Notes: generated by a model not told the origin, from the sequence alone. A stretch of 64,000 bases of DNA from Paenibacillus sp. cl123 (GCF_900101595.1 NZ_FMYY01000020.1:58600-122599), one strand, 5' to 3'; shown: positions 17,468-27,111, counted from the stretch's first letter. Translations and numbers: made by a program.

Positions 17468-18529
17468 TTATCTCCTGCATGGCCCGTTGCTGTCAACCGG
17501 GAGAGCCGCAGTTATGACCTGCCTGTCATGCGCCCCGGTGCGGTTCCCTTCCGGCATCGAGACGCTTACCGCCCTGTACATCTCCGCCACAGCCGCCGCC
17601 TGGGCCGCAATCTCTGCGATCAGATGCCGCGGCTGCAGCAGCCGGATTTGGGGGCCGAACCCCAGCACGTATTCCACCGCCTGCTGCTCGTCATTAAATG
17701 TCAAGGAAACAGGGACCCAGCCGTCCGCATCCGCTTCCTCCATCCGTATATCCGCTATGAATTTATCGGTGAAGGTCATTCTGCGGATGATGGACGAATG
17801 CGCCAGCACCTGAACCTTATAGCTGGGAAGCGCTCCTATGAAGCTCTCCTTGCTCTGCCTCCAATAATCCGCCAGCCGAAACGCCTCCGGCCTTACGAAG
17901 GTTTCGCCCGGCAGGCTCGCCTCATGGATTCTGGATACGCGATAGGTGCGGTATTCCCCATCTAGCGAGGCGGCCACCAGATACCAAGTGCTCCCTTTGG
18001 CCACCAGTCCCAGAGGAAGCACAACCCTCTCGGAACGCGAACCGTCCGCTTTCTCATACCGGATGCTGAGCAGCTTGTCCTCCCACACCGCCTGCTGTAC
18101 CGTACGGAACGCGTCAAGCGCCGTGCGGGACGGTCTCCAGGCCGCTGTATCCACAAATATTTTTTCTATAAAAGGCATGGCCTCCGATTGAAAGGAGCCC
18201 GGCAGGGACGCCAGCAGCTTCTGGCGCACGCCCTCCGCTTCGGTCTGAACGCCGAGATCCTTCAGCAAGGTATCGGACGGCATGATGACCAAAGCCTGCA
18301 GATCGGCGAGCTTCATCCCGCTCAGCTGGCTGCGGAACCGGTCCAGCAGCCTCCACCCGCCGCCCTTCCCCCTGTCCGCCACGACAGGCACGCCGGACGC
18401 GCTGAGCGCATCCATATCGCGGAGAATCGTCCTCTCGGACACCTCCAGCCGGCTGGCCAGCTCGCCGGTCGTCAGCTTGGCTTGATTTTGCAGCAGCAGC
18501 ATAATGGAAACGAGCCGGTCGGCTCTCAT
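17468..18529 (-). CDS. HTH-11/WYL-domain regulator, YafY-like
   Basis: DeoR-type transcription factor of about 353 residues. N-terminal winged helix (MRADRLVSIMLLLQ through SERTILRDMDALSASGVPVVADRG), central WYL domain (about 140-220, with GLVAKGSTWYLVA and YRVSRI) and WCX C-terminal extension (about 240-320). The start could be ATG 18529 after GGTGGGGAG, or GTG 18541 after GAGGAG; the first matches the family N-terminus. It is divergent from the SDR gene at 18632 and probably controls it. The WYL ligand is unknown. Confidence 0.85.
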   Translation of the reverse strand: MRADRLVSIMLLLQNQAKLTTGELASRLEVSERTILRDMDALSASGVPVVADRGKGGGWRLLDRFRSQLSGMKLADLQALVIMPSDTLLKDLGVQTEAEGVRQKLLASLPGSFQSEAMPFIEKIFVDTAAWRPSRTALDAFRTVQQAVWEDKLLSIRYEKADGSRSERVVLPLGLVAKGSTWYLVAASLDGEYRTYRVSRIHEASLPGETFVRPEAFRLADYWRQSKESFIGALPSYKVQVLAHSSIIRRMTFTDKFIADIRMEEADADGWVPVSLTFNDEQQAVEYVLGFGPQIRLLQPRHLIAEIAAQAAAVAEMYRAVSVSMPEGNRTGAHDRQVITAALPVDSNGPCRR

Positions 18530-18631
18530 AGCGCTCCCCACCTTCTCCTCATATTAACTTTATTATATGACAATTGATGTCGTATTTAAAGGATACACTA
18601 GAGAAGCAAGCCAATGACAGGAGGAATTTCA

Positions 18632-19543
18632 ATGAAACCTTTGAACGGAAAAGTGGCATTAGTAGCGGGCGCTACGCGAGGGGCAGGCCGGGGCATAGCA
18701 ACCGAGCTGGGAGCAGCCGGAGCTACGGTATACGTAACCGGGCGGACTACTCGCGCGTCGCGTTCCGAATACAACCGTCCCGAGACGATCGAGGAAACAG
18801 CCGAGCTGGTTACGCAAGCAGGCGGACATGGCATCGCCGTCCAAGTCGATCATCTGATCCCCGAGCAAGTGCAGGCTCTTGTGCAGCGGATCGAGCAGGA
18901 GCAGGGACGGCTGGATATTCTGATCAATGATATATGGGGAGCGGAGCTGCTGGCTGAATGGCATGTTCCGGTCTGGGAGCATTCGCTGGAGGGCGGGCTT
19001 CGCATGCTGAGGCTCGCGATCGATACGCATATCATCACCAGCCACTTCGCATTGCCCCTGCTGATCCGCAACAAGCACGGCCTGGTCGTGGAAATGACGG
19101 ACGGCACGGCCGCCTACAACCAGGACCATTACCGGATATCCTTGTTCTACGATCAAGCCAAAACCTCTATCAACCGCATGGCCTGGGCACTGGCTCAGGA
19201 GCTGAAGCCCTACTCCTGCACGGCGGTTTCCTTAACCCCAGGCTGGATGCGCTCGGAGATCATGCTGGAGCACTTCGGCGTCAAGGAGGAGAACTGGCGC
19301 GACGCGGCGGAACGCGAGCCTCACTTCATCATCTCCGAGACGCCGCGTTTTGTCGGCCGCGCCGTGGCCGCCTTGGCCGGCGACCCTGATGCCGGCAGAT
19401 GGAACGGGCAGTCCTTATCCAGCGGGCAGCTGGCTGGCGTCTATGGCTTCAAGGATCTCGACGGCTCACAGCCGGACTGCTTCCGGTATCTCGTAGAAGT
19501 TCAGGAAGCCGGCAAGCCGGCCAATGCCAACGGCTACAGATAA
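18632..19543 (+). CDS. short-chain dehydrogenase/reductase
   Basis: NAD(P)-dependent oxidoreductase of 303 residues. Rossmann motif GATRGAGRGIA (about residues 13-23), arginine-rich GRTTRASR after beta-2 which favours NADP, and a DIWGAE block in place of the usual NNAG. The active-site region around ISLFYDQAKTSINRMAWALAQEL retains the YxxxK pattern (YDQAK), while the upstream Ser is not obvious. Start ATG 18632 follows AGGAGGAATTTC. Paired with the divergent WYL regulator. The substrate is unknown. Confidence 0.88.
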   Translation: MKPLNGKVALVAGATRGAGRGIATELGAAGATVYVTGRTTRASRSEYNRPETIEETAELVTQAGGHGIAVQVDHLIPEQVQALVQRIEQEQGRLDILINDIWGAELLAEWHVPVWEHSLEGGLRMLRLAIDTHIITSHFALPLLIRNKHGLVVEMTDGTAAYNQDHYRISLFYDQAKTSINRMAWALAQELKPYSCTAVSLTPGWMRSEIMLEHFGVKEENWRDAAEREPHFIISETPRFVGRAVAALAGDPDAGRWNGQSLSSGQLAGVYGFKDLDGSQPDCFRYLVEVQEAGKPANANGYR

Positions 19544-19563
19544 AGCCGGAGGGAGCCTAAAGG

Positions 19564-20331
19564 CTAGAGCCGGCCATAAGCCTTCGCATACCGGTAGATG
19601 CGGCGGTAGATCGATTTATCCTTCAGCTTGCGGAAAATAAACGGGTCCGGGCATGTGTTGACCTCCAGTATCCAGGGGAACAGCCTGTCGTCCATCGCTA
19701 CGTCGAGACCGACCTCTTTGATGCCGCGGTACCGGCTATGCAGCTGCCGGGCCACCTTCAGCCCCAGCGAGCGTAAGCCCTTCACTACCCGTTCCCGCTC
19801 TTGGCCTCCCGTATGAGAACCCAGCAAAGCCTCCACAGGCTTCAGCTTGCCGCCGTTGTGCACATTGGTTACCGCCTTGCCCGGCGCCGCTACCCGGCCG
19901 ATTACGCCGGTCGTTACCCATCGTCTGGCTGGAGATTGCTGCACCATGACGCGCAGGTCGAAGCGCCTGCCTTTATATTTGAGCAGGTGGATGCCTTTCT
20001 GAGCCAAATATTTCCGCTTCCTGGTCAGAGCGGACAGCGACCGGTACAGCTCATCATAGGTGGCGAACGACCGGATTCTCGTCCCCGCATGATACGCGTA
20101 GGTGTGCCCCCCTTCGGCCCCATGCTGCTCCACGCGGATAACGCCGATCCCGTAAGTTCCGCTATTCGGCTTCACATACACCATGCCGTATGTGCGAAGC
20201 ATATCGTGCAGGGAGCCTCTGGTCAGCCTCCGGGTATCGGGCACATGCCGGGCCGTCGCCGGGTTAGCCAGCAGCGCCTTCGTTTTCGCCCATTTGCTGG
20301 TAATATGTCTGCGGTAGGTTCGCTTTCTCAT
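19564..20331 (-). CDS. YheC/YheD-family ATP-grasp protein
   Basis: Protein of 255 residues in the endospore coat-associated YheC/YheD ATP-grasp family. Signature elements: MVYVKPNSGTYGIGVIRV, RFDLRVMVQQSPARRWVTTGVIGRVAAPGKAVTNVHNGG (nucleotide/metal-binding core), GLDVAMDDRLFPWILEVNTCPDP and a C-terminal basic tail. ATG 20331 follows AGAGGTGG. Family members are spore-associated and of unknown reaction. It is convergent with the SDR, only 20 bp away. Confidence 0.85.
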   Translation of the reverse strand: MRKRTYRRHITSKWAKTKALLANPATARHVPDTRRLTRGSLHDMLRTYGMVYVKPNSGTYGIGVIRVEQHGAEGGHTYAYHAGTRIRSFATYDELYRSLSALTRKRKYLAQKGIHLLKYKGRRFDLRVMVQQSPARRWVTTGVIGRVAAPGKAVTNVHNGGKLKPVEALLGSHTGGQERERVVKGLRSLGLKVARQLHSRYRGIKEVGLDVAMDDRLFPWILEVNTCPDPFIFRKLKDKSIYRRIYRYAKAYGRL

Positions 20332-20688
20332 ATCAACCACCTCTTTCGATTATGTTTCTATGCCGCGGACAGGAGCAAGCAGACCTTTTGCCGAAGCTTG
20401 CCGGCACACATGACAGCCGCCGCGGGAGTGTGCAATTGTACAGGTGTCCAGGTATATGCTTCGAATGAGGAATGGGCCGTCTCATCCCTGATCGGAGAGC
20501 CGCTGGCCTCCTCCTTCCTCGCCCTTACCAAGGTATGCCGGGAAGCCGGATCAGGCAAGGGATAGACGCCTAAGTCTTGTCAGGCTTCAGAGCCACCCCC
20601 CGCCTCCCTCGCCGGAAGCAATAAAAAACCTTCGCCGGCCGCGCCATAAGGCGAAAGCCTGCGAAGGTTCTCATGCGAGTCCGGCTTC
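20332..20688. other. intergenic region between the YheC/D gene and prfC
   Basis: About 350 bp. It holds the prfC terminator (20621-20669) and the leader of the YheC/D gene. A short plus-strand frame (20410-20565) has no ribosome site or recognisable similarity and is not called. Confidence 0.5.
20621..20669 (-). terminator. terminator of prfC
   Basis: AACCTTCGC pairs with GCGAAGGTT; on the minus strand the stem is followed by TTTTTAT. It lies 20 bp after the prfC stop. Confidence 0.78.
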
Positions 20689-22272
20689 TTACGGAGCCGT
20701 CTCCAAAAATTTCAAATTCGGATTTTTTTCCATAGCCGTCCGCAGCGCGTACTCGTTCTCGAACAGCGCCACGTAGTTGTCTTTCTTATCCTTCACCAGC
20801 TGAGAGTTAATGCGGAACTTGCCGGAGTCGATATCGTCTCCGACCAGCCAGCGCGCGAACTGGTACGTCATGCGCGATAGCTGCACATCGACGCCGTATT
20901 CGCCTTTCATCCGGTGCTCGAATACCTCGAATTGAAGCTGGCCGACAACGCCGAGAATCATATCCTCGAACCCGATCGTTTTAAATACTTGAATCGTGCC
21001 CTCTTCCGTCAATTGGTCGACGCCCTTCTGGAACTGCTTGTGCTTCAGCGCGTTTTTGACCGTCACCTTGGAGAACAGCTCCGGGGAGAAGGTCGGCAGC
21101 TCGTCGAACTCCAATCCGCCTATCTGGCTGAGCGTATCACCGATACGGAAGATGCCCGGGTCGAACAGACCGATAATATCGCCCGGGAACGCATCCTCCA
21201 CAATATCCCGGTCCTGCGCCAGAAACTGCTGCGGCTGAGCCAGCTTAATATCCTTGCCTACCCGTACATGCTTGACGCTCATCCCGCGTTCGAACTTGCC
21301 CGAGCAGATACGCAGGAAAGCGATCCGGTCGCGGTGTGCCGGGTTCATATTCGCCTGAATTTTGAAAATGTAGCCCGAAAACTTCTCGTTCAGCGGGTCG
21401 ATCTCACCCTCGTTGCTGCGTCGCGACGTCGGCGTCGGCGCCAGCTGCAGGAAGTTCTCCAGGAACGTCTGCACCCCGAAGTTGTTGATCGCGCTGCCGA
21501 AGAATACCGGCGTCAGCTCGCCGGTGCGCACCTTCTCCATATCGAACTCGTCGCCCGCCACATCGAGCAGCTCCAGATCCTGCACCAGCTGGTCGTAAAA
21601 AAATTCGCCCGCAATCTCCTTCACGATCGGGTCCTCGTAGCCGCTGACCGGCTGGACCTGAATCTCGCGGTGGTCGTCGCCCTGGAACAGCTCGACCTGA
21701 GTCAGCTTGCGGTCGTATACGCCGCTGAACTGCTTGCCGGAGCCGATCGGCCAGTTCATCGGGTAGGAACGAATGCCGAGCAAATTCTCCAGTTCCTCCA
21801 GCAGCTCAAACGGATTACGTCCTTCGCGGTCCATCTTGTTGATGAAGGTGAAAATCGGTATTCCGCGCTTGCGGCACACTTGGAACAGCTTTTTGGTCTG
21901 CGCCTCGACCCCTTTGGCCGAGTCGATCAGCATCACGGCGCTATCGGCGGCGGTCAGCGTGCGGTACGTATCCTCACTGAAGTCCTGGTGACCCGGCGTA
22001 TCCAAAATATTAACGCGATGGCCTTCATAGTCGAATTGCATCACGGACGAAGTAACGGAAATCCCCCGCTGCTTCTCGATCTCCATCCAGTCGCTGGTCG
22101 CGTGACGGCTTGCCTTGCGTCCTTTGACCGTGCCGGCCAGGCGGATCGCACCTCCGAACAGCAGCAGCTTTTCCGTCAACGTTGTTTTCCCCGCATCCGG
22201 GTGAGAGATAATGGCAAACGTGCGCCGCTTGTTAACCTCTTCTGCTAAAGTTTCGCGCTTCTCGGTACTCAT
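20689..22272 (-). CDS. prfC: peptide chain release factor 3
   Basis: Translational GTPase of 527 residues that recycles RF1/RF2 from the ribosome. G1 HPDAGKTT (residues 24-31), switch/G2 RGISVTSS, G3 DTPGHQDF, G4 NKMD near 143-146, then domain II and the RF3 C-terminal domain. The length matches the family. The start ATG is preceded by AAGGAAGGA. It is a lone gene with its own terminator, close to the metallophosphoesterase and zwf on the same strand. Confidence 0.96.
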   Translation of the reverse strand: MSTEKRETLAEEVNKRRTFAIISHPDAGKTTLTEKLLLFGGAIRLAGTVKGRKASRHATSDWMEIEKQRGISVTSSVMQFDYEGHRVNILDTPGHQDFSEDTYRTLTAADSAVMLIDSAKGVEAQTKKLFQVCRKRGIPIFTFINKMDREGRNPFELLEELENLLGIRSYPMNWPIGSGKQFSGVYDRKLTQVELFQGDDHREIQVQPVSGYEDPIVKEIAGEFFYDQLVQDLELLDVAGDEFDMEKVRTGELTPVFFGSAINNFGVQTFLENFLQLAPTPTSRRSNEGEIDPLNEKFSGYIFKIQANMNPAHRDRIAFLRICSGKFERGMSVKHVRVGKDIKLAQPQQFLAQDRDIVEDAFPGDIIGLFDPGIFRIGDTLSQIGGLEFDELPTFSPELFSKVTVKNALKHKQFQKGVDQLTEEGTIQVFKTIGFEDMILGVVGQLQFEVFEHRMKGEYGVDVQLSRMTYQFARWLVGDDIDSGKFRINSQLVKDKKDNYVALFENEYALRTAMEKNPNLKFLETAP

Positions 22273-22306
22273 GTCGTTTCTTATTCCTTCCTTGACATAT
22301 AATGGA

Positions 22307-23362
22307 TTAGCTCAAAGGGATCGTCCAGTTGGCCTCGCTCAGCCAGCTGCGGGAGATGAAATCCCGTCCGCGCAGCGTCACCCGGTCCGCATACACCTGA
22401 ACATACAAGCCTTGCGCCTTGTCTTGGGCCACCGTCTCATACTTCCGGTTCATAACGCGCCCGACGGACGAGTTATGGAAATAATGGAAGCTTTCCTTTA
22501 CATAATGCTCGATCGTGCCTTGAAAATCCTGATGAGAATGTCCGCAGAATACGAACACATTTTTATAAGGCCGCAGAATTTCGCGGAAGCGAATTGCCGG
22601 AATCAGCTGATGCGTCTTCCCGTCGCGCCCTGCGGGCGGAAGCGGCTGATGCGTCATAATGAACACCGGCCTGTCGTCCTTGCGGGCAGCCAGCTTCTCC
22701 TCGAGCCAGGAGAGCTGCTCCTCCGAATACCAGGCTCCTTCGCCTACCTCGGGCTTCTCCTGCACATAAGCCTCCTGGGACAGCAGGATCAGCTGATGAT
22801 CCTTGATCCATGCATCCTGGTAAGGCTTCTTCAAGCCGAAAAATTGCTGGAACCGCTCGCGCGACTGCCAATCCGTCTTGCCGTTCGGCATTGTATCCTG
22901 CTTGAAGCTGCCCCGTTTGTCGATCCAGATGTCGTAATAATCATGATTGCCCATGTTGGCATAGACGGGAGGCAGTTCATACCCATTCATCAGATTACGC
23001 AGCTCTTTGTAATCCTGCTCTCGCCCGTATTCCGTCAAATCGCCGGTAAACAGCAGCGCCTCGACCGGTGTCCGGAATTCGCTCATATCCTCGAAGGCCG
23101 CCTTCACCCGGCGGATCGTATTCGGATCATCTCGGGAAATATGCAGATCGCTCAGAATCAGAAACGAGCAGACAGGATCGTTTGCTTCCGTCGCTGCCTG
23201 CTCGTCGGCCGTGGCGGCAGGCTTCTGGCTCGTCAATCCGTTCGAAGTCTGACTCCTCTGGGTAGCGACCGATCGCTCAAGCAACTTGACCAGCCCGAAC
23301 AAAGCCGCGCCGATCCACAGCAGCAGCCATACCAGCCATCCCAGAAACTTGCGCCTGGACAC
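22307..23362 (-). CDS. membrane-anchored calcineurin-like phosphoesterase
   Basis: Metallophosphoesterase of 351 residues with an N-terminal membrane anchor (RKFLGWLVWLLLWIGAALFGLV), so the catalytic domain faces outward. Metal-site motifs in order: LSDLHISRD, LFTGDLTEYG, MGNHDYYD, MTHQPL and FCGHSH, a complete set. GTG 23362 follows AAGGGGGAACG and gives the anchor at the very N-terminus; the frame is open 41 codons further upstream into the zwf terminator, so the longer form is unlikely. The substrate is unknown. Confidence 0.87.
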   Translation of the reverse strand: MSRRKFLGWLVWLLLWIGAALFGLVKLLERSVATQRSQTSNGLTSQKPAATADEQAATEANDPVCSFLILSDLHISRDDPNTIRRVKAAFEDMSEFRTPVEALLFTGDLTEYGREQDYKELRNLMNGYELPPVYANMGNHDYYDIWIDKRGSFKQDTMPNGKTDWQSRERFQQFFGLKKPYQDAWIKDHQLILLSQEAYVQEKPEVGEGAWYSEEQLSWLEEKLAARKDDRPVFIMTHQPLPPAGRDGKTHQLIPAIRFREILRPYKNVFVFCGHSHQDFQGTIEHYVKESFHYFHNSSVGRVMNRKYETVAQDKAQGLYVQVYADRVTLRGRDFISRSWLSEANWTIPLS

Positions 23363-23421
23363 ATACGTTCCCCCTTGTTTCTTCAACACTTCCTTGTCAT
23401 CATAACATAACTTGGGAAGCG

Positions 23422-23465
23422 AAAAAAAGAGACGGTTTCGGGCAGCCTGCCCTCCCACCGTCTCT
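23422..23465 (-). terminator. terminator of zwf
   Basis: Nine-bp stem AGAGACGGT/ACCGTCTCT followed on the minus strand by seven T residues; 20 bp after the zwf stop. Confidence 0.85.
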
Positions 23466-23485
23466 TGCTTCTTATAGCCCGGCAA

Positions 23486-25015
23486 CTAGCGCTGAGTGAA
23501 CTCCCAGGCGACTTCGCCTTCGTCCTGTCCGTTGACCGGCCACCAGCGAAAGCCGTCTTCCTCGATCAGCCGCTGCGCCTTCTCCGGTCCCCATGTACCG
23601 GCTGCATAGGTTTGCAGATCGTCGGCATCCTCCGCCTTCTCCGCCCAGACAGCCGCAATCTGATCGACATACTTCCAGGCCAGGGCCACTTCATCCCAGC
23701 GGGTGAAGTAGGTCGAATCGCCGCGCGCCGCATCATGCAGCAGACGCTCGTACGCTTCCGGCGTATTCAGGCCCACCTGGCAGCTCTGGCAGAAGTCCAT
23801 CGCCACCGGCACGATCGATCCTTCCGAGCCCGGCTGCTTCGCATTCATTTTAAAGTAAATGCCCTCCATCGGGTTGACCCGGAAGACGAGCAAATTCGGC
23901 TCCAGCTTATGCTTCCTCGAGAGGTACACATTGTTCGGAACGTTCTTGAATTCCACTACAACCTCGGTCGTCTTGACGGGAAGACGTTTGCCCGTACGGA
24001 TATAGAACGGTACGCCCGCCCAGCGGAAATTATCGACGAACACGCGCGCCGAGAAATAAGTTTCCGTGTTGGACACCGGATTGACCTTATCCTCCTGGCG
24101 GTAGCCCGGCACCTCGCGCCCCTTCATCAGACCGGCCGAGTACTGGCCGCGGACCGTGTGGGCCAGTACGTCAGCCGAAGATTCGAAACCGCGCAGACTG
24201 CGCAGCACCTTCACCTTCTCATCGCGGATACTCTCCGGATGCATCCGGCTTGGCGCTTCCATCGCCATGATCGCAAGCATCTGCAGCATATGGTTCTGCG
24301 TCATATCGCGCAGCGCTCCGGATCTGTCGTAATAGCCGCCGCGGTCCTCCACGCCGACCGTCTCGCTGAGCGTAATCTGGATATTGGCTATGTATTTGTT
24401 ATTCCATAACGGCTCGAAGAACGCGTTGGCGAACCGTACGACATTGATGTTCTGAACCATTTCCTTGCCCAGATAGTGATCGATCCGGTAAATATCCTTC
24501 TCCTCGAACACTTGGCGAATTTCCGCGTTCAGCTTCTCAGCCGACTTCAGATCATAGCCGAACGGCTTCTCGATAACCAGCCTGTGCCAGCCCGCCGTCT
24601 CAAGCAGCCCGCCCTCCTTCAGATTATGAGAGACGCTGCCGAACAGCTCCGGTGAGAGCGCGAGGTAGGACAGGCGATTGCCCCCGATCTCGAACTTCGC
24701 GTCCAGCTTATCGGTCAAGCTGCTGAGCTCGCGGAAGCCTTCCACATTGTTGATGTCCAGGGACATATACTCGAAATGCTCGGCGAAAGAGTCCCACTGC
24801 TCGTCCTTTGTCACATTGTAACGCGCGAACTCTTTAATGGACTCCAGCACATCCTCGCGGAACTGCTCGTTTGAACGCGGACGGCGCGCAAGTCCGATTA
24901 CGGCGAACTTGTCGCCAAGCTTGCGCTCGCGGTACAAACTGTAGAAGGCCGGGAACAGCTTGCGTTTGGCCAAATCCCCGGTCGCCCCAAAAATTAGAAA
25001 TACGGCATTCGTCAT
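23486..25015 (-). CDS. zwf: glucose-6-phosphate 1-dehydrogenase
   Basis: First enzyme of the oxidative pentose phosphate pathway (glucose 6-phosphate plus NADP to 6-phosphogluconolactone), 509 residues. N-terminal cofactor motif FGATGDLAKRK (about 9-19), substrate/active-site block RIDHYLGKEMVQN near 180-192, and EKPFGYD. ATG 25015 follows GAGGGAAACC and matches the family N-terminus; the frame is open 33 codons upstream. gnd and pgl are not in the window. Confidence 0.96.
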   Translation of the reverse strand: MTNAVFLIFGATGDLAKRKLFPAFYSLYRERKLGDKFAVIGLARRPRSNEQFREDVLESIKEFARYNVTKDEQWDSFAEHFEYMSLDINNVEGFRELSSLTDKLDAKFEIGGNRLSYLALSPELFGSVSHNLKEGGLLETAGWHRLVIEKPFGYDLKSAEKLNAEIRQVFEEKDIYRIDHYLGKEMVQNINVVRFANAFFEPLWNNKYIANIQITLSETVGVEDRGGYYDRSGALRDMTQNHMLQMLAIMAMEAPSRMHPESIRDEKVKVLRSLRGFESSADVLAHTVRGQYSAGLMKGREVPGYRQEDKVNPVSNTETYFSARVFVDNFRWAGVPFYIRTGKRLPVKTTEVVVEFKNVPNNVYLSRKHKLEPNLLVFRVNPMEGIYFKMNAKQPGSEGSIVPVAMDFCQSCQVGLNTPEAYERLLHDAARGDSTYFTRWDEVALAWKYVDQIAAVWAEKAEDADDLQTYAAGTWGPEKAQRLIEEDGFRWWPVNGQDEGEVAWEFTQR

Positions 25016-25110
25016 GGTTTCCCTCATTCTTTCTGAATATGGTAGGAGCAATGGAACAGATAACGCCTGTTTTGCTATTCCCTCTAGCATACCGAATATG
25101 ATAACGGTTT

Positions 25111-25878
25111 TCAATACTCAGTCGTAACTACCGGCGCTCCAATCGTTAATCGCCAGTCTCCATCCGTGGAGTCGCAGCGCAACGCGGCCTGAACATGGAG
25201 CTTCTCCGTGCCGCTGAGCACATAACCGTTCAACCGATCCGAGCGGTAGGAGCGGCTGATCGTGCCTCTATCCTCATAACGTTCGACCTCTCCCGCAGCG
25301 AGCTTGTAAAGGGTCCGCTCCAGCGCAGCCAAGGCGCCGTCCTCCGTCCGTTCCGGAAGCTCTCCCTGTACGACGACGTTCCAGGCTCCGTTCCAGCCTG
25401 CTGTCTGCAGCCCTGCATCCGCAAGCTGCTGCAGGCTGACAGCCCGCTCCGTATCCTGCAGCGGATACCCCTCGCATTCCGCGCGTACGATGAGGTAGGT
25501 CGACTCGGCGTTCAGCGCGGTGAGCAGCAGCGTCTGCGTGCAGCCCTGCGCCTCCGCCTGCTGGCGGTACACGGCATGCCCTTGCTGATCCGACAGCGAC
25601 GAGGCCGGCTCCATCCCGAGCCGTTCGCTCCATGACCGGCCAAGCGCGAGCAGCTCGGCGTCATTCGCAGCCGGGGCGGAAGGTCCGCCCTTCTTGAGCG
25701 TCAGCTTGACGGCCGCAGCCGGTCCCAGCGACTCGGCCGCTGCTTGCAGCAGCAGGCGCGTATCGGCATAAGACGCCTCATCCGCCGGCGAATGGAGGGA
25801 CTTGGCCTGCACCTGCAGCGCCGCCATACAGACGATCGCCAAACCTGTCATCATGCCGAACAACCACGCCTTCTTCAT
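25111..25878 (-). CDS. ywmB: YwmB-family protein
   Basis: Secreted or membrane-tethered protein of 255 residues with an N-terminal signal-like helix (WLFGMMTGLAIVCMAALQVQA). The C-terminal block ending LTIGAPVVTTEY matches the YwmB family hallmark, as does the WNVVVQGEL segment in the middle. The function in Bacillus is unknown. ATG 25878 gives a lysine-rich signal start after AAGGATGGGG; ATG 25890 is the alternative. It is upstream of zwf on the same strand and separated by 95 bp. Its usual neighbours are absent here. Confidence 0.75.
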   Translation of the reverse strand: MKKAWLFGMMTGLAIVCMAALQVQAKSLHSPADEASYADTRLLLQAAAESLGPAAAVKLTLKKGGPSAPAANDAELLALGRSWSERLGMEPASSLSDQQGHAVYRQQAEAQGCTQTLLLTALNAESTYLIVRAECEGYPLQDTERAVSLQQLADAGLQTAGWNGAWNVVVQGELPERTEDGALAALERTLYKLAAGEVERYEDRGTISRSYRSDRLNGYVLSGTEKLHVQAALRCDSTDGDWRLTIGAPVVTTEY

Positions 25879-26076
25879 CGCCGACCCCATCCTTCGCTCA
25901 TTTCTCCGAATCTATCAATCTAGGACTCAGTATGACCCGGGTCGAGAGAGTTTATACCTGATCCGCAAATTGGGCGGCGTTCGGCAGGCCATCTGCCTAG
26001 AGCATGCGGGCCATAGCCGCATAAGCTGACAGTGTAGGCAGGAAACCACTTGAGACGATAGAAAGGTGTGTTCGGC

Positions 26077-26460
26077 ATGAAACGGATTTATCCGGTGACG
26101 GAAGAGGACTGCAAGCCGCATTGCGGAAAACCGGTATTGGTTCTGATGCAAGACGGAACGGAAATTTATGGCGTGCTCTCCCGGGTGGAGGGAGGCAAGC
26201 TGTATCTCGGCACAGAAGAGGGCGGCGCAGAAGCCACGGTCGAAACCAAGGCAGCTTCCAGGGCCCGAGCCAAAGCAAATAAGAAGCTGCCGGGCCGCGC
26301 GGGCCGGAAAGGCAAGCCTCAGACGCCTGGTGCCGGTGCGGTGACCACCTCCGCCTTCCCTTATGGACCTTATCCTTACTCGGGCGGTCCCTATTATCCG
26401 GGAGGCGGGCGGTTTATTCTGGACCTGGCGCTTATCGCGCTGCTGTTCGTCCTGATCTGA
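26077..26460 (+). CDS. small protein with Sm-like N-terminus and C-terminal membrane helix
   Basis: Unrecognised gene, 127 residues. Residues 10-48 (CGKPVLVLMQDGTEIYGVLSRVEGGKLYL) follow the alternating pattern of an Sm-like beta-barrel: strand, DG turn, G at the next strand, then GGKLYL. Residues 55-100 are a low-complexity linker, first Ala/Lys/Arg-rich and basic, then Gly/Pro/Tyr-rich. Residues 110-127 are a hydrophobic helix at the extreme C-terminus (FILDLALIALLFVLI), suggesting tail anchoring. Start ATG 26077 follows GAAAGGTG. No function is assigned; the Sm resemblance is an inference from pattern only. Confidence 0.65.
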   Translation: MKRIYPVTEEDCKPHCGKPVLVLMQDGTEIYGVLSRVEGGKLYLGTEEGGAEATVETKAASRARAKANKKLPGRAGRKGKPQTPGAGAVTTSAFPYGPYPYSGGPYYPGGGRFILDLALIALLFVLI

Positions 26461-26534
26461 CTGCCTCGGGCCGCGCCCAATATGCAGCGAAGCCACCGGC
26501 TCGGCGCTTGTTCGCGCTTGGCCGGCGGCTTCCT

Positions 26535-26999
26535 TCATCCGATACCGTTTGCCGGCGGAGCCGGTCGCTTGGTCAACAGAAAACACCGCATATGGCGGTC
26601 ATAATAAACCGGCTCATAGCCGAGCTTGTGATAAAATCCCCGGGCCCGCTCATTGGCCTCATCGACCCACAACACGATCTCCGGAAGCTTCAGCAGCTGC
26701 GCTTTCCTCTCGGCATAGCGCATCAGCCGCTTGCCCAACCCCTGTCCCTGATGCCTCGGATGCACGGCCAGCAGATCGACGGTTAGCCGCTCCCGGTCCG
26801 TCCGAAGCGAAATAAAGCCCGCCGCCTGGCGCCCCGCTGTCAGCTCTACATAGGTCGTGCAGGCCCGTAGACGTCTGCGCAGCTCGGGACGCGTAACCCG
26901 CAGGCCAGGCGCCGTCTCCCTGGCGTAGGGCAGCAGCTCCTTCTCGACAAGCTCAAAAATAGCGCGGTCATCGCGCTTAGGAATGCGTCTGCGAAGCAT
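26535..26999 (-). CDS. GNAT-family N-acetyltransferase
   Basis: Acetyltransferase of 154 residues. Acetyl-CoA loop HPRHQGQGLGKRLMRYAE (R/Q-x-x-G-x-G/A pattern) near residues 85-102, followed by LWVDEANERARGFYHKLGYEPV, the usual motif B. ATG follows GGCGGGAGGGCG. A single-gene unit; the substrate cannot be inferred. Confidence 0.88.
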   Translation of the reverse strand: MLRRRIPKRDDRAIFELVEKELLPYARETAPGLRVTRPELRRRLRACTTYVELTAGRQAAGFISLRTDRERLTVDLLAVHPRHQGQGLGKRLMRYAERKAQLLKLPEIVLWVDEANERARGFYHKLGYEPVYYDRHMRCFLLTKRPAPPANGIG

Positions 27000-27111
27000 C
27001 GCCCTCCCGCCTTTCAGCCGCCCGGAGACCGGATTCCGGCCGCCGAGCTTTTCCTACAGCGTATGTGGCGGGCATGAGAAATGTTAATCAAAACGCTCAA
27101 CAAGGCGTCCG

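Noticed and set aside
20410..20565. Short plus-strand frame between the YheC/D gene and prfC
   Set aside because: No ribosome site, no similarity recognised, and no conserved composition.
20914..22248. Long plus-strand frame of 444 codons opposite prfC
   Set aside because: Antisense shadow of a highly conserved gene; Arg/Leu/His-rich and not protein-like.
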